Shown here: in pieces, positions 15,978 to 24,569 of the stretch
Layout: each line of letters begins with the position of its first letter
Numbering within the stretch: position 1 is the stretch's first letter
Source of the DNA: Pedobacter chitinilyticus
GTDB lineage: Bacteria > Bacteroidota > Bacteroidia > Sphingobacteriales > Sphingobacteriaceae
NCBI RefSeq assembly: GCF_003313385.1
Contig: NZ_QMHN01000004.1
Location: forward strand, 188,531 to 252,530
Length of the DNA stretch: 64,000 nt
Reading direction: 5' to 3'
Notes under the pieces: generated by a model
What the model was told of the DNA's origin: nothing
Databases searched by the model: none
Seen by the model: the letters and a program-made list of their open reading frames with translations, nothing else
Position numbers and translations under genes: made by a program

Positions 15978-17339
15978 ATGAAAAAACATCTATTGAAAAT
16001 CAGTGTCTTGCTGTTGCTTGTGGCGGCGGTATGGTCCTGTAGAAAAGAACATGCAGTACCTGCTGCCAACGTGCTGGCCAGCTACAAAGGCAGCGACAAA
16101 AACGTACTTAAAATTATTGAGGAGCTGAAAAAGCCCGAAAACAACACGCTGTTGGCCAACCTTAACCAACAGGGCGAGGTAGATTGGCAAAATTACCAAG
16201 CCATGCTCACCTCAGATTTTATGCAGGGCCTAACACTAAGGTTTTATCAAGGTCCCGACAGCAACTATTTTGATGCGCAGCTTAACCTCGAAACAAAGGA
16301 CTTAAGACTGCTTAGTAAAGCACAAAAACGAGTAGAGCGGGAGCAGGCTTTAGAAAAACTAAAGGTAGAAAGCAAAACCAAGGGAAAATCGACAACGACT
16401 TACGCCAGTATTTCTTGTAAAGCTATTGTCAATTTCGAGTATGTTTTAATGATAAATAGAACAACTTTTAACATTTATGATCTTGATGATGACTATATAG
16501 CCTTTTCACGTATATACTACCAGTTTATAGAGAATGTACGGATGCAATTGCTTACATATGGGTTTGCTATTAACCCAATGTCTTACACTATGTATTCTGA
16601 TAGGGGCTCCATGTCAATATTAGAATATTCCAATGAAGTCTTTGACAAGCTTAAGCTAAGCTTTTACTGGGCATTAGCTGACCTGTAATACAGTCCAATC
16701 GCCAGTAGCTACTTTATAAATGGGTTCCTTGGACGATTTAGTATAGGACCTCCAACATGTACTACATCAGGTAGTGGAAGTGGTGGAGGTGGAAGTGGTG
16801 GAAGTGACGGCGGGGGTACAGGTGGTGGAGATGAAGAACCCGCATCCTATAACTGGCGTAATAAACTGACCTCAGATAATTGGAGTGCATATCTTAACCA
16901 AGAGCCACCACATAGAATTCTTGACGCTAATGGCGATGAAATCGCTAATCCAGAATCTTTCAATTGCCATTATTATACATTCCATGACGTAGACCCTACC
17001 GCATTGAGGGGATCGCAAGCTTCAGACGGTTGGCCAAAAATATTTGATAATGTGGCGTTGCAAACCTGGCAGCAAGTAACCGACAACATTAAGGTGGGCG
17101 ATGTAGTGCTTTATTTAAGGGAAGGAGCCAATGGACCCAATACACTTGCCCATTCTGGCAGGGTAGTTGGAGTAGATGCACGAGGTAAAGCCACGCTAAT
17201 CAGCAGTAAAATGGGGATTTATCAAATCATTACCCACCATCCAAGGGATATCCCTGTAAGCTATGGTAGTAACCAGGCTAACTATACTGCTACAAATGGA
17301 ATTACTTATCCGTCAAGAATTTACTTTAGAAAAAAATAA
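15978..17339 (+). pseudogene. Lipoprotein with Gly/Ser linker and amidase-like C-terminal domain, broken by in-frame TAA
   Basis: One reading frame runs from the ATG at 15978 to the TAA at 17337-17339 with a single internal stop, TAA at 16686-16688 (codon 237). First part: lipobox AVWSC (Cys about 21), then an unrecognised helical domain ending FYWALADL. After the stop the frame stays open for 216 codons: YSPIASSYFINGF, a Gly/Ser/Asp-rich linker (about 16776-16835), then a domain with FNCHYY (Cys about 330) and LAHSGR (His about 392), a pattern like NlpC/P60 or CHAP amidases. The only start codon after the stop, TTG at 17004, lies beyond the Cys, so no intact C-terminal domain could be made alone. 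CAA to TAA would explain the break. Followed after 26 bp by the tandem paralogs. The amidase call is tentative. Confidence 0.7.
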
Positions 17340-17365
17340 AATATTTACTTTTAATTTTATAACCA

Positions 17366-17917
17366 ATGAAATACTTATTAATCCTATCGCTTTTATTATC
17401 GGGCCTATTTGGTTTTGGCCAAAAGCCAGCCAATAACCCCATTGACATCGAACTTAGTCTGTTAATTAGCCGAAAGGCACAGTATGAAAGATGGCGGCAG
17501 TTTGCAAAAGAACCATCGGATATTGCTGGAGCCAATAAATATGCGTATAAGCGAGACTCTGTATATCAGCTTTACATGGAGATGATCAAAAAAGTTAAGA
17601 GCTCTCCAAAAGTATATTTGGTACATATCAACAAAGCCATAAAAGCTGGCAAGGTAGATTACGATGGGGCCTACAGAATTATTTACAATTATTTTAACGA
17701 ATCCCTGTCCTATCTTGATAGAGACCTGTACTTTTTAACTCGTTTAGAAGCTTATAAAGTAATTAAGCGTAGCTTATTTGAAAAAAATGAGCGCCAACTA
17801 CCCGAAAGAACAGATTTATATATTCAAAGGGGAGGAAAGGACCGTATCAGATTTTCTGTTCCACCGATTGATGCAAAGGATACCCTTAAGTCAAGAGGAG
17901 ATCAAGAAATCCATTAG
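17366..17917 (+). CDS. Secreted tandem paralog 1 (possible immunity-like protein)
   Basis: 183 aa, family not recognised. Signal peptide MKYLLILSLLLSGLFGFGQ without a lipobox Cys, so periplasmic or exported. The mature part is helical and charged: IELSLLISRKAQYERW, a YLVHINKAIKAGKVDYDG segment, a YNYFN motif, LEAYKVIKRSLFEKNE and a basic tail ending DQEIH. Nearly the same protein is encoded at 18483, and a more diverged one at 17929. It starts 26 bp after the broken lipoprotein gene and is probably in its operon. An immunity role is inferred only from arrangement. Confidence 0.75.
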   Translation: MKYLLILSLLLSGLFGFGQKPANNPIDIELSLLISRKAQYERWRQFAKEPSDIAGANKYAYKRDSVYQLYMEMIKKVKSSPKVYLVHINKAIKAGKVDYDGAYRIIYNYFNESLSYLDRDLYFLTRLEAYKVIKRSLFEKNERQLPERTDLYIQRGGKDRIRFSVPPIDAKDTLKSRGDQEIH

Positions 17918-17928
17918 GCTTGATTGCT

Positions 17929-18471
17929 ATGAAATACTTATTAATCCTATCGCTTTTATTATCGGGCCTATTTGGTTTTGGCCAAAAGCCAGCCAATAAC
18001 CCCATTGACATGGAACTAAGTTTGCTAGTTAACAGAAAAATGCAATACGAAAAATGGTTGGATATGGCCCAGCGATCACGAAGTACTCTGTATACAACTA
18101 AAAAAGATTCTGTATATCAGCTTTATATGGGCATGATCAAAACTGTTAAGAGTTGCCCAAAGGTTTACTTGACACATATTAATAAGGCTATAAAGGCTGG
18201 TAAGGTAGAATATGATGGTCCTGAAAGGATTGAATATAACTATTTTAATCCAGGTCCATTGCCCTTTGATTCAGATCTTTATTTTCTTTCCCGTTTAGAG
18301 GCTTATAAGGTAATTAAGCGTAGCCTATTTGAGAAAAATGAAAGCCAACTACCCGAAAGGACAGAGTTGTATATTAAAAAAGGTGGTAAAGGACGTGGTT
18401 TTCCAATTCCAATCCTTCCTCCACGGGATAAAAAAGATACAATTTGGGGAGGAGATCAAGAAATCCATTAG
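17929..18471 (+). CDS. Secreted tandem paralog 2
   Basis: 180 aa from the ATG at 17929 (a TTG at 17920 is in frame but adds nothing to the signal peptide). Its leader is identical to that of paralog 1 through KPANNPID at the protein level, also at the DNA level apart from few bases, while the middle differs: WLDMAQRSRSTLYTTKKDSV replaces the NKYAYKRDSV region, and the tail has FPIPILPPRDKKD. Core motifs (YLTHINKAIKAGKVEYDG, LEAYKVIKRSLFEKNE, DQEIH end) are kept. The gap to the previous stop is only 11 bp. Diverged middle with conserved ends suggests partial gene conversion or selection for change. Confidence 0.73.
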   Translation: MKYLLILSLLLSGLFGFGQKPANNPIDMELSLLVNRKMQYEKWLDMAQRSRSTLYTTKKDSVYQLYMGMIKTVKSCPKVYLTHINKAIKAGKVEYDGPERIEYNYFNPGPLPFDSDLYFLSRLEAYKVIKRSLFEKNESQLPERTELYIKKGGKGRGFPIPILPPRDKKDTIWGGDQEIH

Positions 18472-18482
18472 GCTTAACTATT

Positions 18483-19034
18483 ATGAAATATTTATTAATC
18501 CTATCGCTTTTATTATCTAGTCTATCTGGTTTTGCCCAAAAGCCAGCCAATAACCCCATTGACATCGAACTTAGTCTGTTAATTAGCCGAAAGGCACAAT
18601 ATGAAAGGTGGCGAGATTTTGCTAAAGAAATATCGGATGCTTCTTATGCCAATAAATATGCGTATAAACGAGATTCTGTATGTCAGCTTTATATGGATAT
18701 GATCAGAACAATCAAAAAATCTCGAGAAGTTTATCTAGTGCATATTAACAAAGCTATAAAAGCAGGAAAGGTAGATTATGATGGAGCAAAAGGGATTCTT
18801 TACAATTATTTTAACCAGTCTCTATCGAGTAATGATTGGGACCTGTACTTTTTACCCCGTTTAGAAGCTTATAAGATAATCAAGCGTAGCCTATTTGAGA
18901 AAAATGAGCGCCAATTGCCCGAAAGAACAGATTTATACACAAAAAAAGGAGGTAAGGGGCGTGTTGGCTTCACTGTTCCACCGATTGATGCAAAGGATAC
19001 CCTTAAGTCAAGAGGAGATCAAGAAATCCATTAA
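18483..19034 (+). CDS. Secreted tandem paralog 3
   Basis: 183 aa from the ATG at 18483; a longer ATG at 18444 overlaps paralog 2 and precedes the signal peptide, so it is unlikely. Leader MKYLLILSLLLSSLSGFAQ differs slightly from copies 1 and 2. The mature part is close to copy 1 over its whole length, including NKYAYKRDSV, YLVHINKAIKAGKVDYDG and the VPPIDAKDTLKSRGDQEIH end, which is also the same at the DNA level. Gap to the previous stop is 11 bp. Function unknown; probably the same as its neighbours. Confidence 0.74.
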   Translation: MKYLLILSLLLSSLSGFAQKPANNPIDIELSLLISRKAQYERWRDFAKEISDASYANKYAYKRDSVCQLYMDMIRTIKKSREVYLVHINKAIKAGKVDYDGAKGILYNYFNQSLSSNDWDLYFLPRLEAYKIIKRSLFEKNERQLPERTDLYTKKGGKGRVGFTVPPIDAKDTLKSRGDQEIH

Positions 19035-19045
19035 GCTTGATTGCT

Positions 19046-20200
19046 ATGAAATACTTATTAATCCTATCGCTTTTATTATCTAGTCTATCTGGTTTTGCCC
19101 AAAAGCCAACCAATAATACAATTGGTACAAAATTTAAAAATGAATTAAGGGCAGCTTTAGCACTTGGGATCACCAATCAAATGGCAGATAGTTTAATCTT
19201 TAAAAACTACGGTGACCTACTTTGGTTTTATGACATTTCATCTGATGTAAAAGCGTACCCTTTACAGGAAATGTTAAATGATGAGTTATATCAAAATAGC
19301 TTACCGAAGCTTTTTGCCGATACTGGGAAAAGTATAAATACTTTGGCTTGTTTGATGGCGGCTGCCGCTAAAGATACTTCGCAGATAAGTAATATAGAGC
19401 AGATTTTGAAGCAAAATAATTATAGGAATTTATTTGCGGCTAAATCCTTGCTGATGTTAAATCCTACTGCTTTATTGCCCGTAGCGAAATGTATTAAGGC
19501 CTATGGTTTTGATGAACGGGTTCAATATTTAACCATCGATTTCCTCCATATTAAAGAGTCCGTTTTAGAGCAGTTTGCAAGAGATAGCATTTTTAGTAAC
19601 GACAAGGCAATGCAATATTTGTCCATTAAAGCGATGCATGTAATTACGGTTAAAGATGCAAATGAAAAGCTGCTCAAGCAAGCAGTGTCCAGATATGATA
19701 CTTTAATGAAAGGCTGGCCGATAGCGGTACTCGCTGAATATAAAGCCTCTGGAATTTATGAGCTGTTAAAGCCCTACATTAATCATGAGGAGTTAAGGCA
19801 GGTAAGTTTAAAGGCATTGGCCAGAAGCAACGATGCTTACGATAAAATACAATTTTTAAAACTCTTAGATACAAAGCTAGTAGATGCTGATCTGTTAAAC
19901 GCACTGTTAAATTCTGAACAGGAAGCATACACAGAGAAATGGTTATCCTTATTTAAAGATGGGATGTTTCCAGTCGATTATTTTTTCAGCTATCATCAAG
20001 GTTTAAGTCAGCCAAAGTATTTTCAAATCATTATTGATATCATAGATACGAATGCAAACGCCACTCATTTATATAGTTTAATGGAATATTTTAAGAGTAA
20101 CAGAGATGAACTAACCAAAGCTTTTCTAGAGAAGTGTTTGAAGCATCGTTTTGAGGGGATTAGAGAAGAAGCGGAGATACTGTTGAGGAATGAATTTTAA
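19046..20200 (+). CDS. Secreted helical-repeat protein sharing the paralogs' leader
   Basis: 384 aa from the ATG at 19046. The first 25 residues (MKYLLILSLLLSSLSGFAQK) are the same as in paralog 3, but the mature protein is unrelated: a long, all-helical sequence with repeating alpha-alpha segments such as AVSRYDTLMKGWPIAVLAEY and LRQVSLKALARSNDAYDKIQ, suggestive of HEAT/ARM-like repeats. No catalytic motif is visible. It begins 11 bp after paralog 3, so the four secreted genes form one transcription unit. Repeat-fold call is tentative; biological role unknown. Confidence 0.7.
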   Translation: MKYLLILSLLLSSLSGFAQKPTNNTIGTKFKNELRAALALGITNQMADSLIFKNYGDLLWFYDISSDVKAYPLQEMLNDELYQNSLPKLFADTGKSINTLACLMAAAAKDTSQISNIEQILKQNNYRNLFAAKSLLMLNPTALLPVAKCIKAYGFDERVQYLTIDFLHIKESVLEQFARDSIFSNDKAMQYLSIKAMHVITVKDANEKLLKQAVSRYDTLMKGWPIAVLAEYKASGIYELLKPYINHEELRQVSLKALARSNDAYDKIQFLKLLDTKLVDADLLNALLNSEQEAYTEKWLSLFKDGMFPVDYFFSYHQGLSQPKYFQIIIDIIDTNANATHLYSLMEYFKSNRDELTKAFLEKCLKHRFEGIREEAEILLRNEF

Positions 20201-20226
20201 AATCAAACTGAAATAGCCTAAACCAC

Positions 20227-21690
20227 ATGAAGAAAAAATACTTTTGGATTGCTGCATTACTCATCCTAGTAAGCTTTCTTGCCATTCCAGCCTTTCATAT
20301 CCTTAAAACTAAATGGAGGGAAGATACTCCTGCGGCTGCCATTCCCAAAGGTTATGCAAATGATGCGAGCCAGCTGAACTTAACCAAGTTAGATACCGTT
20401 TTTCAAGTTCCCAGCAGTAAAAAGGAAATGGAGAGACAGCTTAGGAACATCTTAAAATATGCTCGAACAAAGCAACTGAAAATGTCTATTGCTGGCGCCA
20501 GACATAGCATGGGCGGGCACACCATTTACCCCAATGGCGTAGTGTTAAATATGCTTCCTTATCAGCAAATGACTCTGGATACCGTCAATAACATATTAAC
20601 TATTGGCGCTGGAGCTTTGTGGGAAGATGCCATAAAGTACCTGGACAAATACGGAAAATCCATTGCCGTTATGCAATCGTTCAGTTCTTTTTCTATTGGA
20701 GGTTCCATTAGCGTAAATGGGCACGGCTGGCAAAAAGATTCGCCTCCAATTTCGGCGAGCGTAATGTCTTTTACTTTAATGAAAGCCAATGGCGAAATCA
20801 TTAATTGTAGTAGGCAGGAAAATACGGAGCTTTTCCATTTGGTTATTGGCGGTTATGGCTTGTTTGGAATTATTTTAGAGGTGAAGCTAAAAGTGACAGA
20901 CAACAATGCGCTTAAGTTTAAATACATTCGGCTAAGCCCACAAAACTATGTGAACTACTACAAAAAGTACGTGTCGGCAAACCCCAATGTGCATATGGCC
21001 TTTGGAAGGCTACGGATTTCAGACAAACGGTTCTTGGAAGAGGCTACCTTGAACTTCTTTGAAAAAGCGGCAGAGCCTGTGCAGCCATTATCGGGCCAAG
21101 CAAGTGTAGAAGCAAAAAGGTTGGTGTTTAGGGGAAGCGTAAACAGTGAATATGGCAAAAGGTTACGCTGGGATTTAGAAACAACAGCTGGTAAAGTATT
21201 GACGAATCTAACTTATTCAAGAAATGAGTTGTTGCATGAAGATGCATCCCTGATCGAAAATAAAGATCTTTCTTCCACCGATTTACTGCAGGAATATTTC
21301 ATCCCCGAGAGAAATTTTAATCAATACTTGAAAGAAATCAGGCCCATCCTTAAAAATACCAAAATAGATTTACTGAACATCACCATCCGTGGGGTTCAGC
21401 GGGATAAAGATGGCTATTTGAACTATGCCAGAGAAAATGTTTTTGGCTTCGTGTTTTTGTTTAATCAAAAGAAAACCGATGAACAGGAACAGCAAATGAA
21501 AGCATTAACCAACCAATTGGTAGATGTAGCATTGAAAAATAAAGGAACGTTTTATTTGCCTTACCGTTTGCACATTGACCGATACAAAATGAGAAAATCT
21601 TATCCTCAGGCAGATGATTTTTTTCGGCTGAAATTAAAATATGATCCCGAAGAGTTGTTTAGCAACAAGTTTTATCAGCACTATAAGTAA
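20227..21690 (+). CDS. Membrane-anchored FAD-binding oxidoreductase (VAO/PCMH type)
   Basis: 487 aa. A hydrophobic N-terminal segment (about 5-27) anchors or exports it; no lipobox. The FAD-binding PCMH fold follows with IAGARHSMGGH near residue 94, then SFSIGGSISVNGHG and LFHLVIGGYGLFGIILEV, as in VAO-family oxidases such as aldonolactone oxidases and DprE1-like enzymes. The C-terminal part (YLPYRLHIDRYKMRKSYP) resembles the substrate-cap end of that group. Substrate cannot be told from sequence. It starts 26 bp after the secreted cluster on the same strand and may or may not belong to it. Confidence 0.83.
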   Translation: MKKKYFWIAALLILVSFLAIPAFHILKTKWREDTPAAAIPKGYANDASQLNLTKLDTVFQVPSSKKEMERQLRNILKYARTKQLKMSIAGARHSMGGHTIYPNGVVLNMLPYQQMTLDTVNNILTIGAGALWEDAIKYLDKYGKSIAVMQSFSSFSIGGSISVNGHGWQKDSPPISASVMSFTLMKANGEIINCSRQENTELFHLVIGGYGLFGIILEVKLKVTDNNALKFKYIRLSPQNYVNYYKKYVSANPNVHMAFGRLRISDKRFLEEATLNFFEKAAEPVQPLSGQASVEAKRLVFRGSVNSEYGKRLRWDLETTAGKVLTNLTYSRNELLHEDASLIENKDLSSTDLLQEYFIPERNFNQYLKEIRPILKNTKIDLLNITIRGVQRDKDGYLNYARENVFGFVFLFNQKKTDEQEQQMKALTNQLVDVALKNKGTFYLPYRLHIDRYKMRKSYPQADDFFRLKLKYDPEELFSNKFYQHYK

Positions 21691-21786
21691 AATCATGCCA
21701 CTTATGTGATAGACTTACGAAGTTTTTATTATTTATAAATGTTTTAACTGATAGCTGTTATAGCTGTAAGTTTTCCGCCCAAAGTT

Positions 21787-21996
21787 GGAGGCTTGTTAGT
21801 TTGCAACGGAGGTTTGTTGATCAACAAAGGAGTCTTGCTAGTTTGCAAAGAAATTTTTCTATCTGAAAAGAAGTTTTGCTAATCAACAAAGAAGTTTTGC
21901 TGGTTAACAAAAGAGCTTTGCTGGCCTGCAAAATCATTTTTCCAACTAGCAAAGAAGTTTTTTCAATTGGAAAACTTGCCATGTAGATTTGAAAAA
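21787..21996. repeat. Strictly 21-bp-periodic array of degenerate palindromes (about 10 units)
   Basis: From 21787 the sequence can be cut into ten 21-bp units with the same layout: a T-rich left part (TTTGCT or variants), a variable 4-5-bp centre and an A-rich right part (RCAAAG). Many units are near-palindromes, for example TTTGTTGATCAACAAA, a perfect 16-bp palindrome in unit 2. Centres vary (AGTTT, GATCA, AATCA, GGTTA, GGCCT, AACTA, AATTG). Period is a multiple of three, but the plus-strand frame is broken by a TAA and no start precedes it. It lies between two convergent gene ends. Confidence 0.75.
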
Positions 21997-22137
21997 CAAT
22001 CAGTTTGTCAAGAAATCTTTAGCCTTTAACAGCAATTTTTGATTTTAGATGAGCACAGTTAAGCCTTTATATGGCTATCTAGCAACTTTAATTGTAAAGA
22101 TAAGCGGTAAGAGCGACCTGATCGGCAATCGATATAA

Positions 22138-22172
22138 AATCCCTACGAAGCTTGATCAACTTCGTAGGGATT
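22138..22172 (-). terminator. Terminator of the ALDH gene
   Basis: CCCTACGAAG (22141-22150) pairs with CTTCGTAGGG (22160-22169); the flanking AAT/ATT extends the stem. On the minus strand it follows the ALDH stop at 22180 and is trailed by ATTTTATA. The stem also shares TACGAAG with the palindrome at 52518. Confidence 0.78.
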
Positions 22173-22179
22173 ACAATGA

Positions 22180-23721
22180 TTACAAATCAAATTTAATGCC
22201 TTGCGCCAGTGGCAAAGTATCAGAATAGTTAATGGTATTGGTTTGACGGCGCATGTAAGCTTTCCAAGCATCGGAGCCACTCTCTCTGCCACCTCCAGTT
22301 TCTTTTTCGCCACCAAAAGCGCCACCAATCTCAGCACCTGAAGTGCCAATGTTGACGTTGGCAATACCACAATCAGAACCCTGTGCCGAAAGGAAAATTT
22401 CTGCCTCCCTTAAGTTTAGGGTCATAATGGCAGAGGATAGCCCTTGAGGAACGCCGTTTTGCAAGGCAATGGCCTCTTCCAAATCATTATATTTAATGAG
22501 GTAAAGAATCGGTGCAAAAGTTTCGTGTTGTACAATCTCGTAATCGTTTTCTACTTCGGCAATACAAGGTTTTACATAACAGCCCGAGTGGTAGGCATCA
22601 CCCTCCAATACGCCACCTTCTACCACAAAATTACCACCTTCGGCTTTACATTTTTCAATAGAAGCGAGGTAGGCTTTTACCGCATCCTTATCAATCAGCG
22701 GACCCACATGGTTGTTTTGGTCCAAAGGATTACCTATGCGTAATTGTCCGTAAGCTTTTACCAATTTAGCTTTAAAAGTTTCATAAACACTTTCGTGGAT
22801 AATGAGCCTACGTGTGCTGGTGCAACGTTGTCCAGCAGTACCTACTGCGCCAAAAACTGCCCCAATTAACGACATGTCCAAATCGGCATCTTTAGAGATG
22901 ATAATGGAGTTGTTGCCGCCCAGTTCTAAAATAGATTTACCTAAACGGTTAGCTACCTGCATGGCAACTGATTTTCCCATTCGGGTAGAACCTGTGGCCG
23001 AAATCAAAGGTACCCTAGTGTCGCTACTCAACAATTCCCCAATTTCCCTGTCACCTATAATTAAGCATGAAACACCCTCTGGAATATCGTTGGCGGCAAA
23101 AACTTCTTCCACAATGCGCTGACAGGCAATCGCCGTAATGGGTGTTTTCTCCGAAGGTTTCCAAACGCACACATTTCCGCAAACCCAGGCTAGTGCAGCA
23201 TTCCAGCTCCATACCGCTACAGGAAAGTTAAAGGCCGAAATAATGCCTACCACTCCTAGTGGATGCCATTGCTCATACATACGGTGGTTTGGCCTTTCGC
23301 TGTGCATGGTCAAACCATATAGCTGACGAGAAAGTCCTACCGCAAAATCACAGATATCAATCATCTCTTGTACTTCGCCCAAGCCTTCCTGTAAGCTTTT
23401 GCCCATTTCATAAGAAACCAGCGTGCCCAAGGCCGTTTTTTGTTTTCTTAAGGCATCACCCAATTGACGCACTATTTCTCCGCGTTTAGGCGCTGGCACT
23501 TTGTTCCAATATTTGTAAGCTTCTTGCGCAGTAGTAATCACCTGGTCGTATTCTTTAATGGATGCTGCAAAAACCGAAGCAATTTTTTCGCCATCTACAG
23601 GCGACATGCTGTGGATATGTGCACCATCTGCCGCATGGCTCCATTTACTTCCAGTACTGTATGATGGATTAAATCCAGCAATGCCCAATTGGGCTAAAAT
23701 TGAACTGATATCTGGTTTCAT
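22180..23721 (-). CDS. ALDH7-type aldehyde dehydrogenase (probable aminoadipate-semialdehyde/piperideine-6-carboxylate dehydrogenase)
   Basis: 513 aa, NAD(P)+-dependent aldehyde dehydrogenase fold. Visible: FNFP (about 164-167), Rossmann Gly motif SATGSTRMG (about 241-249), catalytic Glu at about 266 in LELGGNN, and catalytic Cys at about 300 in AGQRCTS. The N terminus (ILAQLGIAGFNPSYSTGS) and the AGQRCTSTRRLI stretch match the ALDH7 (antiquitin) subfamily, which oxidises alpha-aminoadipate semialdehyde in lysine breakdown. No other lysine-degradation gene is in this window, so substrate is inferred from subfamily only. Single-gene unit with its own terminator. Confidence 0.88.
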   Translation of the reverse strand: MKPDISSILAQLGIAGFNPSYSTGSKWSHAADGAHIHSMSPVDGEKIASVFAASIKEYDQVITTAQEAYKYWNKVPAPKRGEIVRQLGDALRKQKTALGTLVSYEMGKSLQEGLGEVQEMIDICDFAVGLSRQLYGLTMHSERPNHRMYEQWHPLGVVGIISAFNFPVAVWSWNAALAWVCGNVCVWKPSEKTPITAIACQRIVEEVFAANDIPEGVSCLIIGDREIGELLSSDTRVPLISATGSTRMGKSVAMQVANRLGKSILELGGNNSIIISKDADLDMSLIGAVFGAVGTAGQRCTSTRRLIIHESVYETFKAKLVKAYGQLRIGNPLDQNNHVGPLIDKDAVKAYLASIEKCKAEGGNFVVEGGVLEGDAYHSGCYVKPCIAEVENDYEIVQHETFAPILYLIKYNDLEEAIALQNGVPQGLSSAIMTLNLREAEIFLSAQGSDCGIANVNIGTSGAEIGGAFGGEKETGGGRESGSDAWKAYMRRQTNTINYSDTLPLAQGIKFDL

Positions 23722-23794
23722 AATTCTGTATTTTAAAACGGATGTCTACAAATCAACAAAAAATAAGAGAGATAATAGAGGCTTTATTGAATTT

Positions 23795-23850
23795 GCCATA
23801 GATGCACAGATGATTTATGACTTTATAGATAAAATCTGTGTATCTGTGGC
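23795..23850. repeat. Inverted repeat, CAGAT/ATCTG family
   Basis: GCCATAGATGCACAGAT at the left pairs with ATCTGTGTATCTGTGGC at the right around a short AT-rich centre. It sits between the ALDH start and the NTF2-like gene, both on the minus strand. A second member with perfect 14-nt arms is at 60909-60988. Confidence 0.7.
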
Positions 23851-23864
23851 TGTTAAAACTGTTG

Positions 23865-24329
23865 TTAGTTGCAGTTTTCCTTCCTTCTGGTGTCAATCAA
23901 GTAAACGATCTTCCAATCGTTGTTCACTTTTACCAACTGAAAAGAGTTTACGCCACAGTGGCTAAACTTATCACCAATGTAAAATTGATAATCCGTCCAT
24001 ACACTTGCCAAAGCATCGTCTATTAAAATCTTCGTGAACACAATCCTTTCATCGTAAATTTCTGCGTGAGGTTTTGCAATACTCTTGATAAAAAGATTTA
24101 AATCAGTGCTTCTTACCTCGGTAGCTCCCGCTTTGGTTTTTACAATGGTTTGCAAAATGGCCTGTGGGTTAAAAGCGGTTCTCATTAAGGTGCTGTCTGA
24201 TTTGCGCATGCCATCAAACAATGCGTTAATTGCTTTTTTAATGCCCTCTTCCTCATTGTTTTTCTGTCCGTAAACAATATTTGCCAATGTAAATAGCGCC
24301 AGGGTAAAGGCAATGCGTAAGTAATTCAT
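23865..24329 (-). CDS. Secreted NTF2-like (SnoaL/lumazine-binding-like) protein
   Basis: 154 aa with signal peptide MNYLRIAFTLALFTLANIVY then GQ. The mature part has the cone-shaped NTF2-like pattern: EGIKKAINALFDGMRKSDS helix, FNPQAILQTIV strand, then IYDERI, ASVWTDYQFYIGDKFSHCG and NSFQLVKVNNDWKIVYLIDT, which matches the Lumazine_bd_2/DUF4440 type seen in many exported Bacteroidota proteins. No catalytic residues can be assigned, so its job is open. Separate from the ALDH gene by the 56-bp palindrome. Confidence 0.8.
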   Translation of the reverse strand: MNYLRIAFTLALFTLANIVYGQKNNEEEGIKKAINALFDGMRKSDSTLMRTAFNPQAILQTIVKTKAGATEVRSTDLNLFIKSIAKPHAEIYDERIVFTKILIDDALASVWTDYQFYIGDKFSHCGVNSFQLVKVNNDWKIVYLIDTRRKENCN

Positions 24330-24569
24330 GACTTTAGTTTTACTGTTTTAAAACTAAATATATCGAAATTTGTAGTGAAGTAAAGAAAGAGCCCTTCTGG
24401 CGTTACAAGACATCCACACCCTAGATTGCCTAAATCTTTTATTTATAAACATTTGAGCTACATATTGTGTGTATGTTGATAATTATTTTTTTGCCCTATT
24501 TAATAAATAGCGTAAACTTATGATGTAATGCTAAACAAACAGGGACTGTTCTTTTAAATATTCAAAGAT

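Noticed and set aside
17004..17339. Separate small gene starting with TTG
   Set aside because: The frame continues upstream without a stop to 16689 and carries the linker and the Cys; the TTG would cut off the likely active site.
21787..21996. CRISPR array
   Set aside because: Units are 21 bp, abut without spacers and drift in sequence; no cas genes are near.
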